Assembly: GCA_016935755.1 (NCBI GenBank)
Contig: JAFGQI010000079.1
Span: forward strand, 1 to 64,000
Source of the DNA: Anaerolineales bacterium
GTDB lineage: Bacteria > Chloroflexota > Anaerolineae > Anaerolineales > UBA4823
Direction of reading: 5' to 3'
DNA length: 64,000 bases
Shown here: in pieces, positions 15,533 through 23,182 of the stretch
Position numbering within the stretch: the first letter of the stretch is position 1
How the letters are laid out: the number at the start of each line of letters is the position of its first letter
Notes under the pieces: model-generated
What the model saw: only the letters and a program-made list of their open reading frames with translations
Told to the model about the DNA's origin: nothing
Databases searched by the model: none
Translations under genes and position numbers: made by a program

Positions 15533-17209
15533 TCATCCTCCAGCAGTAGAAGTAGCTGCAGTAAATTGTGTCAGCATGGTAAGCAGCAGGGTGAGCAGCA
15601 CCAGCGCCCATAAGATGCCTGCTGGTCCTTCCAACAAGGTGGCGAGCAGGAAGAATATCTTCCTCGACCAGCGATACAGATTCCAGAGCAGTCTGTATAA
15701 CCACTCCAGGGAGAAAAACGACCGCAGAGCTGTATGGATTGGTAAGGCAGTAGAAGTTCTGCGTCCAGCGAAACGAGTTTTCGCCAGGAAGATCATTAGT
15801 CCACTGAGCGCCAGGCTCACAGCGGCTGGCCATGACTCAAGATATCCAGGTTGCTTGAGACCGTTTGAATCAGCGGTCTGGAACAAAGTACCCATAGCAA
15901 CTGCCAGATGCACCAGAGGTAATAAAACCAGTCCCAAAGGATAGATGATCCAGACCCAACGCTCTCCCGCGGTGGCGGTCAAGATCGGGTTCGTTCGCAG
16001 AGCGTGTCGCACTGCTCCAGATATGAGCAGGGCATGGGCGATCAAGAAGATCACCATGAAGGGTTTGAATGGGGAGATGTACATCCATACTCCCTGCCAG
16101 GCAGGGGTGAAGGGCAGTGATGATATTCCTAACCAACCCACAGCCTGAAAGATCAGCAGCCAGCGGCGGCGGCCCGAGTAAAGGAAAAGAAGCCCTCCAG
16201 GAAGCAAGAGCGCCAGACCCCAGGCCAGGCTGGCCTGAGGGGACTGGTTAACCGCGCTGACCAGGACCAGCGATCCAAAACCGGCCACCCAATAGAACTG
16301 ACCTTCGGCTTCGTTTTCTTCAATCAACCAGGAGAAACTGCTGTAAAGAGCCACGAATCCTGCCAGAGCCAACAGGTAGGGGTATGCCTCAGCCGGCGCT
16401 CCTGCCTGGGCGGAGCGAGCAAGTAACAGAACATTCACTGCCGCAGGCGCAAGGCTGATCAGGCTGCCCAACCCACGCTGGCGGCGGACCAACTCCATGG
16501 GTGGTTGGGGGTTGACCAGCAGTGCTCCCAGGCGCAGCCCAGCCGATGCCATCAAAAAAACACTTACCTGGGGGGTAAGGTCGTTCAATTTCATGGATAA
16601 GCCTGTGCTGAAAGCCAGCATGCCAGCCCATATTACACCCACCAACCCAGCCAGACGGGCAGTATATGCGATGATGATGCGCTCACGCTCTCCGCTTTGA
16701 TCAGCAAAGCGCAGTTCAATCAAGAGTTGCACCAGGTCCAGTGCAGAGAGGGTCAGCAACAGCGTGAGAATATTCTCTGCCAATAAAGCCAGCAGGCCGA
16801 TGCTGGCCAGTGAAAGACTGCTAGCCCAGGCTGTCCAGCCAGGCGGTTGGCTCATCTGGCTGTATGTTTGCTGGTCTTCGCTGAGGTTTTCTCCTAACAA
16901 GTGGCCGGCGCGTGCGACATCGGTCAGCAGGGTTGATAGGGTCAGGGTGATTAGCGCCAGGGCAATAGGCCAGGATGTGCTGTCCAATAAAAGTGCAGGT
17001 GATATGGGAAACAGCTCTATGGGTTGCCAGACAACCAGGGGGAGTTCGAGCGGGATGCGCAGGCGAGAAAACACCACGAGCAACCAGGCGATAAAGGCTG
17101 CCGGGACAGCAATCAGCCAATGTAAGGAAAAAGTGGGCCGGACTAATCGCAAGGTCAGCATAACCAGGCAAGCCAGCATCAAGAAAAGAATTGGCAGCAG
17201 GATGATCAT
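15533..17209 (-). CDS. NuoL/HyfB-like membrane protein (degenerate)
   Basis: This 558-residue protein has about 14-15 hydrophobic helices; the final one follows an amphipathic stretch (SLEWLYRLLWNLYRWSRK) similar to the lateral helix and last membrane helix of NuoL. A segment ENILTLLLTLSALDLVQ (144-160) aligns with the helix-5 region of NuoL, with Asp at the place of the conserved Glu. The usual P-x-H-T-W-L-P motif is replaced by LLVNPQPPM, so the family's ion-channel residues are poorly kept. It is the first membrane gene of the module, 27 bp after a beta-propeller lipoprotein gene. Its function is unknown; a non-pumping or specialised membrane complex is possible. Confidence 0.62.
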   Translation of the reverse strand: MIILLPILFLMLACLVMLTLRLVRPTFSLHWLIAVPAAFIAWLLVVFSRLRIPLELPLVVWQPIELFPISPALLLDSTSWPIALALITLTLSTLLTDVARAGHLLGENLSEDQQTYSQMSQPPGWTAWASSLSLASIGLLALLAENILTLLLTLSALDLVQLLIELRFADQSGERERIIIAYTARLAGLVGVIWAGMLAFSTGLSMKLNDLTPQVSVFLMASAGLRLGALLVNPQPPMELVRRQRGLGSLISLAPAAVNVLLLARSAQAGAPAEAYPYLLALAGFVALYSSFSWLIEENEAEGQFYWVAGFGSLVLVSAVNQSPQASLAWGLALLLPGGLLFLYSGRRRWLLIFQAVGWLGISSLPFTPAWQGVWMYISPFKPFMVIFLIAHALLISGAVRHALRTNPILTATAGERWVWIIYPLGLVLLPLVHLAVAMGTLFQTADSNGLKQPGYLESWPAAVSLALSGLMIFLAKTRFAGRRTSTALPIHTALRSFFSLEWLYRLLWNLYRWSRKIFFLLATLLEGPAGILWALVLLTLLLTMLTQFTAATSTAGG

Positions 17210-17236
17210 GTCACAAGCTGGAGATACAGGTAGGCT

Positions 17237-18856
17237 TTACCTGCGCGAGGCAGGAGGCAGCCAGGTGAAATCTCGAGGAGCCGGCCCAAATACGATGCCC
17301 AGATCGATTGGCTCAGCATCTCCAAGTGGGAAGAAATAAATCCAACCAGGGGATCCAGTCGAGCTAATTTTTGCCAGGACAAGCGCACCGCCACCATCGG
17401 GCGCCCACAAAATCTGTTGTGCGGCTGCTGGCACCAGGCCAAGAAGAGACACATGGCCATCTTTCAAGTTCAGGCGTAAGAGTTGAACGCTTTGGCCTGC
17501 CGGGCCGCTGTGCAGGCCTAGAGTATATGTTTCGTTATCTAATGGTGCCAGCCATTCTGGACAGAGAATCTCATCAGGTGAACTGGTGGGAGCAGGCGGC
17601 TCGATCTCTGCCAATGGATATTCTTTTATCAGAACCATCCATTCATTATTGGTTGGTATTACCTGCCAATGCTTGATATTAGGCGCCTGGCTGGTCTTTG
17701 GATCGCTGCTGTGAGCTACCCAGAGATCTCCGGAAGACCCCCAGGAGACATGCACGGCTGTTCCGGAGAATTCGTGCGTTTCGGGGATTTCTTTCAACCG
17801 TCCAGCGCGTGTATCCACCAGAGCCTGCCAGCGCACACCGGCTGCGGATGGGATAATCCGAGTCAAGGCAAACCGCCCGACTGGCGACCAACTCAACGAT
17901 CCAAAGGTGACGTTTACCATGCTTGCCTGTCCTTTGGGATCCAATACTTCTATCTGGGCAGGTAGGACCAGGTGAGACAGGTTCTTATCTATCGTTCCCA
18001 GCCATATTCCTCGGCTGTCATTCCATAAGAGCGAGCGGCTGTCTGGCGACCAGGCGAGTTGGATGCATTGACCCTCAGCTTGCGGCTGGCAATCCCCAAT
18101 CGTTAGCGGCAGAGAAAGTGTGGGGCTTGAGCCAGTCTGTTCGATACGGGCGGTTTGTATTTGAAAGCTCTCTTCTTGTAGGATATAAGCAATCCAGTTG
18201 CCATCTGGTGAGATGGTCATGGAATACAAGCGGGGGAGTTTTTCCTCTAACCGGATTAACTGCATGGTTTTAAAATCTAACAGATCCAGGTCGAACAACT
18301 CGATCCCATTAGCGGTGATCTCGCGTGTTCGCAGCAGGGCGATTTCTCTTCCACTGGCGCTGGCTGAGTAACTCTTCACCCCTTCGACAAGCATGCCCAG
18401 ATATCCAGTAGTATGGTCCCAGCGCATCAATCGCTCGTTGGAAAGAAACAGCAGATCGCTGACCATCTGGTGGCGCGGTGTAGGCGTAGGCTGGATCTCA
18501 GGTGTTGGCGTCGATAGGTTCTGGATAGGTAGTTGGCTTTCGGCTTTAGTGGTCGGCGTTTGGGTGGGGTAGCGCTTCATCACCAGGGTGGTTTCTTCCG
18601 GGTAGTCCAGGGGGAGGAGGGTCGCCGGGGCAAATAGCGAGGTGCTTTCTGGTTGATCCAGTCCCTCGGGCGTGCTTGTATTGGAAATACCCCCTGCCGC
18701 GGCTGATTTGGGAAAATCCACCGGGAGTGCAGAACAGGCAGCTGATATGAGTAGAAAAAAGGCGACTGCCAGGCGGGGAAGAATTCTGCTTGAAACAGGA
18801 TGGTGATTGAGCAGGCGAACAGGCGCGCGTAATAATATCAATAAAAAGTTTTCCAT
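17237..18856 (-). CDS. Beta-propeller (TolB/WD40-like) lipoprotein
   Basis: This 539-residue protein has a lipoprotein signal: basic residues, then LAVAFFLLISAACS with the lipobox Cys at residue 41. The encoded N-terminus before this is longer than usual, so a later start is possible. A Ser/Thr/Pro-rich linker follows (about 45-130), then repeated strands typical of TolB/WD40-like propellers, such as ISPDGNWIAY, LAWSPDSRSLLW and LSWSPVGRFAL. Such proteins are anchored outside the membrane and act as scaffolds or sensors. It is 27 bp upstream of the NuoL-like gene on the same strand, so it is probably an extracytoplasmic partner of the three membrane proteins. Confidence 0.8.
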   Translation of the reverse strand: MENFLLILLRAPVRLLNHHPVSSRILPRLAVAFFLLISAACSALPVDFPKSAAAGGISNTSTPEGLDQPESTSLFAPATLLPLDYPEETTLVMKRYPTQTPTTKAESQLPIQNLSTPTPEIQPTPTPRHQMVSDLLFLSNERLMRWDHTTGYLGMLVEGVKSYSASASGREIALLRTREITANGIELFDLDLLDFKTMQLIRLEEKLPRLYSMTISPDGNWIAYILQEESFQIQTARIEQTGSSPTLSLPLTIGDCQPQAEGQCIQLAWSPDSRSLLWNDSRGIWLGTIDKNLSHLVLPAQIEVLDPKGQASMVNVTFGSLSWSPVGRFALTRIIPSAAGVRWQALVDTRAGRLKEIPETHEFSGTAVHVSWGSSGDLWVAHSSDPKTSQAPNIKHWQVIPTNNEWMVLIKEYPLAEIEPPAPTSSPDEILCPEWLAPLDNETYTLGLHSGPAGQSVQLLRLNLKDGHVSLLGLVPAAAQQILWAPDGGGALVLAKISSTGSPGWIYFFPLGDAEPIDLGIVFGPAPRDFTWLPPASRR

Positions 18857-18882
18857 TTCATGGGGATTATATCATTCCAGGA

Positions 18883-20301
18883 TTAAATCGCCTGCGCTCC
18901 AGGCTCACGTTTCAGATACCGCCCCATCCCAGCATGACCCAGCCATCGCTCGCCATCCACGATCAACTGGCCGCGCAGGAAAACCTTCTCCGGGAAGCCA
19001 GCCAGCTCCCAGCCTTCGTATAGATTGTAGTCGGTGCGGTGCTGAGCGTGTGCTATCCCATAGGTCAGGCGGCGATTGGGGTCCCAGATGACAATATCTG
19101 CATCGGCGCCTGGCAGCAGGCTGCCCTTGCGCGGATACAGGCCGAAGATCCTCGCCGGGTTGGTGCTGTTCAGAGCAACAAACTGGTTGGGGGTCAGCTT
19201 TCCGGAGCCTACGCCAAAGGTCCACAGGATAGGCAGCCGGTCGCCCACGCCGGGAAGGCCGTTGGGGATTTTTGTGAAATCATGTGCGCCCAGTTCCTTG
19301 CCAGGGATCGCAACCGGTTGGCCCTCGTAGAGGATCGGTTTACTGCCATCATAAAAGAATGGGCAGTGGTCGGTGCCGATGGTCTGGATCGTCCCATCTG
19401 CCAGGGCCTGCCACAGGCGTTCATTATCCTGCGCAGTGCGCATTGGCGGCGAGCAGATCCACTTGGCGCCATCCGGGCGGCGCAGGTGTTCTTCGGTGAA
19501 GAATAGATACTGCGGACAGGTCTCGCCCATGATGGGCAGACCTTTTTCACGGGCATACTGGAGCATATCCGCCTCGCCAGCCGCGTTCATATGGACGATA
19601 TAGAGCGGCGCCTGCGCCTGGGCTGCCAGGGCAGCCCCACGCAGAACCGCCTCCACTGCTCCCCAGGCAGGGCGGGTGCGGGCGTGCCACTCGGGAGTGG
19701 TATATCCGGCAGCCAGCGCTTCAGACGCCAGGATGTCAATCACATCGCCGTTTTCAGCGTGCAGCATGGTCAGCAAGCCGTGCTGGCGGGCAATACGCAT
19801 CAGGCGAAAGATTTCACCATCCTGCAAACGCAGCCGGCCGTTATAAGCGCTGAATACTTTCACAGAAGCGATGCCCATCTCAAGCAGGCGCGGAATTTCT
19901 GCCTCCACGGCTGCATCCAGGCGGGTGATATTCATATGGAAGCTGAAGTCAATGGCTGCCAGAGAATCTGCCCGGTCGTGCCATAATTCAACAGACTCGC
20001 TCAAACTGCCCGCGTCTTGCGGCACGAAGTCAATCGCGGTGGTGGTGCCGCCGAAGGCTGCCGCCTTGTGGCCGGTGTAATGATCATCCGATGAGACCGT
20101 CGCGAACATGGGCAGGTTGAAATGGGTGTGTGGGTCAACGCCGCCGGGCATAACCAGCTTACCGCTCGCGTTGATGATTGTCGCGCCTGGAGCATCCAGG
20201 TCGGCGCCAACCTGGGAGATTTTCTCTCCCTCCACCAGCAGATCAGCGGTGAACGTCTGTGAGGCGGTAATAAGAGTACCCGATTTGATTATGAGTGACA
20301 T
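18883..20301 (-). CDS. hydA: D-hydantoinase / dihydropyrimidinase
   Basis: This 472-residue cytoplasmic cyclic amidase of the amidohydrolase superfamily has a complete binuclear metal site: His58 and His60 (PHTHF), Lys148 (SVKVFSAYNG, expected to be carboxylated), His181, His237 and Asp311 (GTDHCPF). The length is normal. The enzyme opens hydantoin or dihydropyrimidine rings to N-carbamoyl amino acids. E. coli HyuA belongs to the purine-degradation gene set with YgeW and YqeA, and homologues of both are encoded 20 kb away here, so a ureido or hydantoin intermediate of purine breakdown is a plausible substrate; 5,6-dihydrouracil is the alternative. Start is ATG 20301. Confidence 0.92.
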   Translation of the reverse strand: MSLIIKSGTLITASQTFTADLLVEGEKISQVGADLDAPGATIINASGKLVMPGGVDPHTHFNLPMFATVSSDDHYTGHKAAAFGGTTTAIDFVPQDAGSLSESVELWHDRADSLAAIDFSFHMNITRLDAAVEAEIPRLLEMGIASVKVFSAYNGRLRLQDGEIFRLMRIARQHGLLTMLHAENGDVIDILASEALAAGYTTPEWHARTRPAWGAVEAVLRGAALAAQAQAPLYIVHMNAAGEADMLQYAREKGLPIMGETCPQYLFFTEEHLRRPDGAKWICSPPMRTAQDNERLWQALADGTIQTIGTDHCPFFYDGSKPILYEGQPVAIPGKELGAHDFTKIPNGLPGVGDRLPILWTFGVGSGKLTPNQFVALNSTNPARIFGLYPRKGSLLPGADADIVIWDPNRRLTYGIAHAQHRTDYNLYEGWELAGFPEKVFLRGQLIVDGERWLGHAGMGRYLKREPGAQAI

Positions 20302-20312
20302 ATTTGCTCCAT

Positions 20313-21407
20313 TTATTCATCTTTCAATGGCATAAAGCCAACACCAAACACTTCCTGGGCTGGTGTGACAATTACGAAAGCCTGCGAGTCCTCGACAGCC
20401 ACCAGCGCCTTGAGCTGGGGCACCTCAGTGATTGTCAGGGCGCACATTAAGATGGTATGCGCCTTTCCGGTGAACATGCCAGTTCCATCTATAGCGGTCA
20501 CTCCACGCTTCATGTCTTTCAGCACGCGATCGCTAACCGCCTTGGCTTTGTCTGTGATGATCAGGGTCAACAGCTGGGCGCGTTTGCGGCTGGGACGATA
20601 CCAGGCCGGCTGGCGAAACAGCGTTTTTTCGCTGCCGTCCAATCCACCGGCGATTGAGTCCATCAAGTCGCCATAGCGCGGCAGGATTTCTCCCGCTGCG
20701 CCTTGCATGGTCAGTGTAAACAGGCTGATAAAAATCAGGCTGGCAGCAAATGCCAGGGCGATCAGCAGCACCCAACCCCCGCCGAGTTGGGCAATAGCGG
20801 CTCGAGCAATCACCTCTCGGTAGGAGATCGCCGGGATCGGCATTAACCACAGCTTAGCCAGCCAGGCGGAGTAAATTACCGCATAAATCCACAGGTAATT
20901 GCGCCGTAATCTTCGCCCGATGGCTTCCAGGTTCGATATGGGGAAGTGCGGGTGGAGCAAGTTTTCTGAGAGGGCTTCTGCCCAATCTGGGGAGGGGTGG
21001 AAAGGAGGCACCAGCATGGCAGCAAAAAAATCAGTTTCCATCAGGCGCACTCGATAGCTCCACAACTCGTAATAGCGGTAGCGGCGCGCTTCAATGAAGA
21101 GGAACATGGTCACCAGCAGCAGGTTCAGGGCGATGACGAAGTGGGTAGAGACGGATTGGGTGAAAGCAAATGACATCACCGCACCCGTGGTGACCACTGC
21201 CCAGTTGGTGGTTGTATCCAGGCGCTGTCTCCAGACATTGGCGCGCTGCACTTCAGCGCGGAACAGATGCACCATGGCCGTGGTGAACTCGCTGGCGCGC
21301 AGCTTATAACCACGGAAAGACCAAACTACATCTGCTGATGCTTCTGTTGGGTTGGAGGCTGCCTCTGCTGGTCTTTCGGGGGTTGGGGGAGGATGTGATT
21401 CAGACAT
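20313..21407 (-). CDS. DUF2270 membrane protein with C-terminal DUF2179-like domain
   Basis: This 364-residue protein is read from ATG 21407, which has a GAGAAG site upstream; the frame allows an earlier ATG at 21449 but that overlaps the upstream gene by 50 bp. The N-terminal part has the DUF2270 pattern: E-F-T-T-A-M-V-H-L-F-R-A-E, then W-R-Q-R-L-D-T-T-T-N-W-A-V and four helices. The last 90 residues (TDKAKAVSDRVLKDMKRGVTAI onward) look like the DUF2179 domain found at the end of YitT-type proteins, a cytoplasmic fold thought to bind a small ligand. The function is unknown. It overlaps the preceding gene by 8 bp, so the two form a pair. Confidence 0.8.
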   Translation of the reverse strand: MSESHPPPTPERPAEAASNPTEASADVVWSFRGYKLRASEFTTAMVHLFRAEVQRANVWRQRLDTTTNWAVVTTGAVMSFAFTQSVSTHFVIALNLLLVTMFLFIEARRYRYYELWSYRVRLMETDFFAAMLVPPFHPSPDWAEALSENLLHPHFPISNLEAIGRRLRRNYLWIYAVIYSAWLAKLWLMPIPAISYREVIARAAIAQLGGGWVLLIALAFAASLIFISLFTLTMQGAAGEILPRYGDLMDSIAGGLDGSEKTLFRQPAWYRPSRKRAQLLTLIITDKAKAVSDRVLKDMKRGVTAIDGTGMFTGKAHTILMCALTITEVPQLKALVAVEDSQAFVIVTPAQEVFGVGFMPLKDE

Positions 21408-22002
21408 GGTCTTCTCTTGCACCGGTTTGATAGGTTTCTTCGAGATCATGGATGCCTAATAGGGCAGCCAGGAGAGTCGGGTCCAGATCTAGCTCTGGAG
21501 GTTGAACTGCAGGCGCTGAATGGTATGACTCTGCCTGGCTGAGGCGCTCTCGCAAGGCATTCCATAGGATGGGCCGTTCATCAGTGGGCACAACCAGATC
21601 GTTGATTGTGTGAGCCTGAAGCAGGTATTCTCCAGTTGTGTAGAGGAAGGTGATCCGCCGCCAGCTTTCGGCTGCAATTTCCTGCTGCAGCCGCTGCAGG
21701 GGGCCAATTTGAATTTTATAGTACTCCTGGTGGGCATGTGGGTGATCCGGCTCATCGCGCAGCAGCTCGCCGCGGGTAGTAAGTTCGTGACCGAGCACTT
21801 CGGCGATGTATTGGATGCGCCACTTTTCTTCTCCGAAGGCGGCAGTCTGGTAAAAAGCCAGGTAGTCCACTGCAACTACTTTAGGCGCTGAGCGCAGCGG
21901 GATGCGATACCAGCCAAGCACGTGAGCAATCTCCCGGTCGCGGGGTTCTCTAAAGAGCACAACCAGGATCAGAGAAGTAGGGGAGGGCGGTTCAGAAGGC
22001 AT
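21400..22002 (-). CDS. Conserved protein of unknown function, coupled to the DUF2270 gene
   Basis: This 200-residue soluble protein starts at ATG 22002 behind GGGAG; a TTG two codons earlier is less likely. I do not recognise a family. It has a compact N-terminal core (LILVVLFREPRDREIAHVLG), a Tyr/Phe-rich middle (VDYLAFYQTAAFGEEKW), a charged segment rich in His and Glu, and a C-terminal W-R-R-I-T-F-L-Y-T-T-G-E-Y-L-L block. There is no membrane helix or clear catalytic motif. The DUF2270 start lies inside its end (8-bp overlap), so both proteins are probably made together. A good promoter is seen upstream at 22051-22079. Confidence 0.65.
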   Translation of the reverse strand: MPSEPPSPTSLILVVLFREPRDREIAHVLGWYRIPLRSAPKVVAVDYLAFYQTAAFGEEKWRIQYIAEVLGHELTTRGELLRDEPDHPHAHQEYYKIQIGPLQRLQQEIAAESWRRITFLYTTGEYLLQAHTINDLVVPTDERPILWNALRERLSQAESYHSAPAVQPPELDLDPTLLAALLGIHDLEETYQTGAREDHV

Positions 22003-22050
22003 CAGCAAGGCTCCCGGTCGAAGATGAGTGTATTGCCATTCGTTAGAGTT

Positions 22051-22079
22051 AGTGTAGCATGATTTTTGTTAGATAACAA
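22051..22079 (-). promoter_or_regulatory. Sigma-70-type promoter for the unknown/DUF2270 gene pair
   Basis: Read on the minus strand: TTGTTA (22074-22079), a 17-bp spacer, and TACACT (22051-22056), about 50 bp upstream of the ATG at 22002. It lies back to back with the promoter of the plus-strand glycosyl-phosphotransferase gene. Confidence 0.55.
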
Positions 22080-22093
22080 GGCATGCCAGGCTG

Positions 22094-22099
22094 TATAAT
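22094..22099 (+). promoter_or_regulatory. Candidate -10 box of the WecA/MraY-like gene
   Basis: A perfect TATAAT lies only 12 bp before the ATG at 22112, with no Shine-Dalgarno between. If used, the transcript would be nearly leaderless. No good -35 is seen at standard spacing. Confidence 0.35.
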
Positions 22100-22111
22100 A
22101 GGGCAACATCT

Positions 22112-23161
22112 ATGACGCCGATGATTTCCATTTTCCGGGCAATTCTGATAGCGCTGTGTGGTGTAGCCATCCTGGCTGGAATCGGTATCCGTTTAGCCTG
22201 GCGGATACGCCTGATTGACTACCCCGAAAGCGCCCCACATAAGCGCCATGAACGTCCCACTCCCATCGCGGGAGGGGCAGTGATGATGATCGTGCTCTGG
22301 TTATCTGCCTGGCTTCTCGGATTGCTGGATGATTTGACCGTGCGAGCAGCTTTGTTGGCGGCAATTCCCGTTTTTCTGTTCGGTCTATGGGATGATTATA
22401 AGATCATTTCCCCTGCGCTAAAACTGGTAGGTCAGATATTGGCCGCCCTGGTCATCCTGCGCATAGGTGTATATATTAAAATTTTTGAATCGCGCCAGTT
22501 TTTCATCTATGGTGAGGGTTTTATATATCAGTTGATGGACTGGTCTGTTACGATCCTGTGGATCGTTGGACTCACCAATGCGTTTAATTTTGTGGATAGT
22601 ATGGATGGTTTAGCAGTCGGCCTGGGAGGCACTTCGGCCGCATTTTTCATGCTGGTCACGTTGGAAGCCAACCAACCTCTGCTGGCACAGTTCAGCGCTC
22701 TGCTGCTGGGGGCTTGCATCGGGTTGTATCTTTATAACTCGCCACCGGCCTCGCTCTTCCTGGGAGATTCTGGAGCACAGACCCTGGGATTCATCCTGGC
22801 GGTAGTGGCGATTGGTTATAAGCCGCAAAACAGTGTGCAGCTATCCTCCTGGTTTGCCCCTATTCTCTTACTCATCGTTCCGATCTTCGATATGTTCCTG
22901 GTGGTGGTTTCACGCCTGCGAAGGCGGCGCCCGGTATATTTCTCGGCTCTGGATCACACCTTCCACCGGTTATTGAAAATGGGGATGCCTTCCAGCCGGG
23001 CAGTGTTGGTAATCCATATTGTGGCATTGGCTCTGGGATGCCTGGCTGTGATCACTGTCCACCAGCCGCCCCTGGCTGCAAACACAATCTTCCTGCTCGT
23101 GCTGGTGACAGGCGGCTGTTTGCTGGCTATCCTGGACAGCCAGAAGATATGGCCCGTATGA
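22112..23161 (+). CDS. WecA/MraY-family polyprenyl-phosphate glycosyl-1-phosphate transferase
   Basis: This is a 349-residue integral membrane protein with about ten helices. Family motifs are in place: a PHKRHERPTPIAGG loop (about 43-56), Asp-Asp in GLLDDL and GLWDDYK, the NAFNFVDSMDGL block (about 157-168), and a basic HTFHRLLKMG segment on the late cytoplasmic loop. Enzymes of this family move GlcNAc-1-P or a similar sugar phosphate to undecaprenyl phosphate, the first membrane step of envelope glycans. MraY is less likely because the gene is not in a mur cluster. Start is ATG 22112, or Met4 at 22121. It is convergent with the SNF2 gene, 21 bp apart. Confidence 0.88.
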   Translation: MTPMISIFRAILIALCGVAILAGIGIRLAWRIRLIDYPESAPHKRHERPTPIAGGAVMMIVLWLSAWLLGLLDDLTVRAALLAAIPVFLFGLWDDYKIISPALKLVGQILAALVILRIGVYIKIFESRQFFIYGEGFIYQLMDWSVTILWIVGLTNAFNFVDSMDGLAVGLGGTSAAFFMLVTLEANQPLLAQFSALLLGACIGLYLYNSPPASLFLGDSGAQTLGFILAVVAIGYKPQNSVQLSSWFAPILLLIVPIFDMFLVVVSRLRRRRPVYFSALDHTFHRLLKMGMPSSRAVLVIHIVALALGCLAVITVHQPPLAANTIFLLVLVTGGCLLAILDSQKIWPV

Positions 23162-23182
23162 ATCTCCGCAGTTCATCGCATG

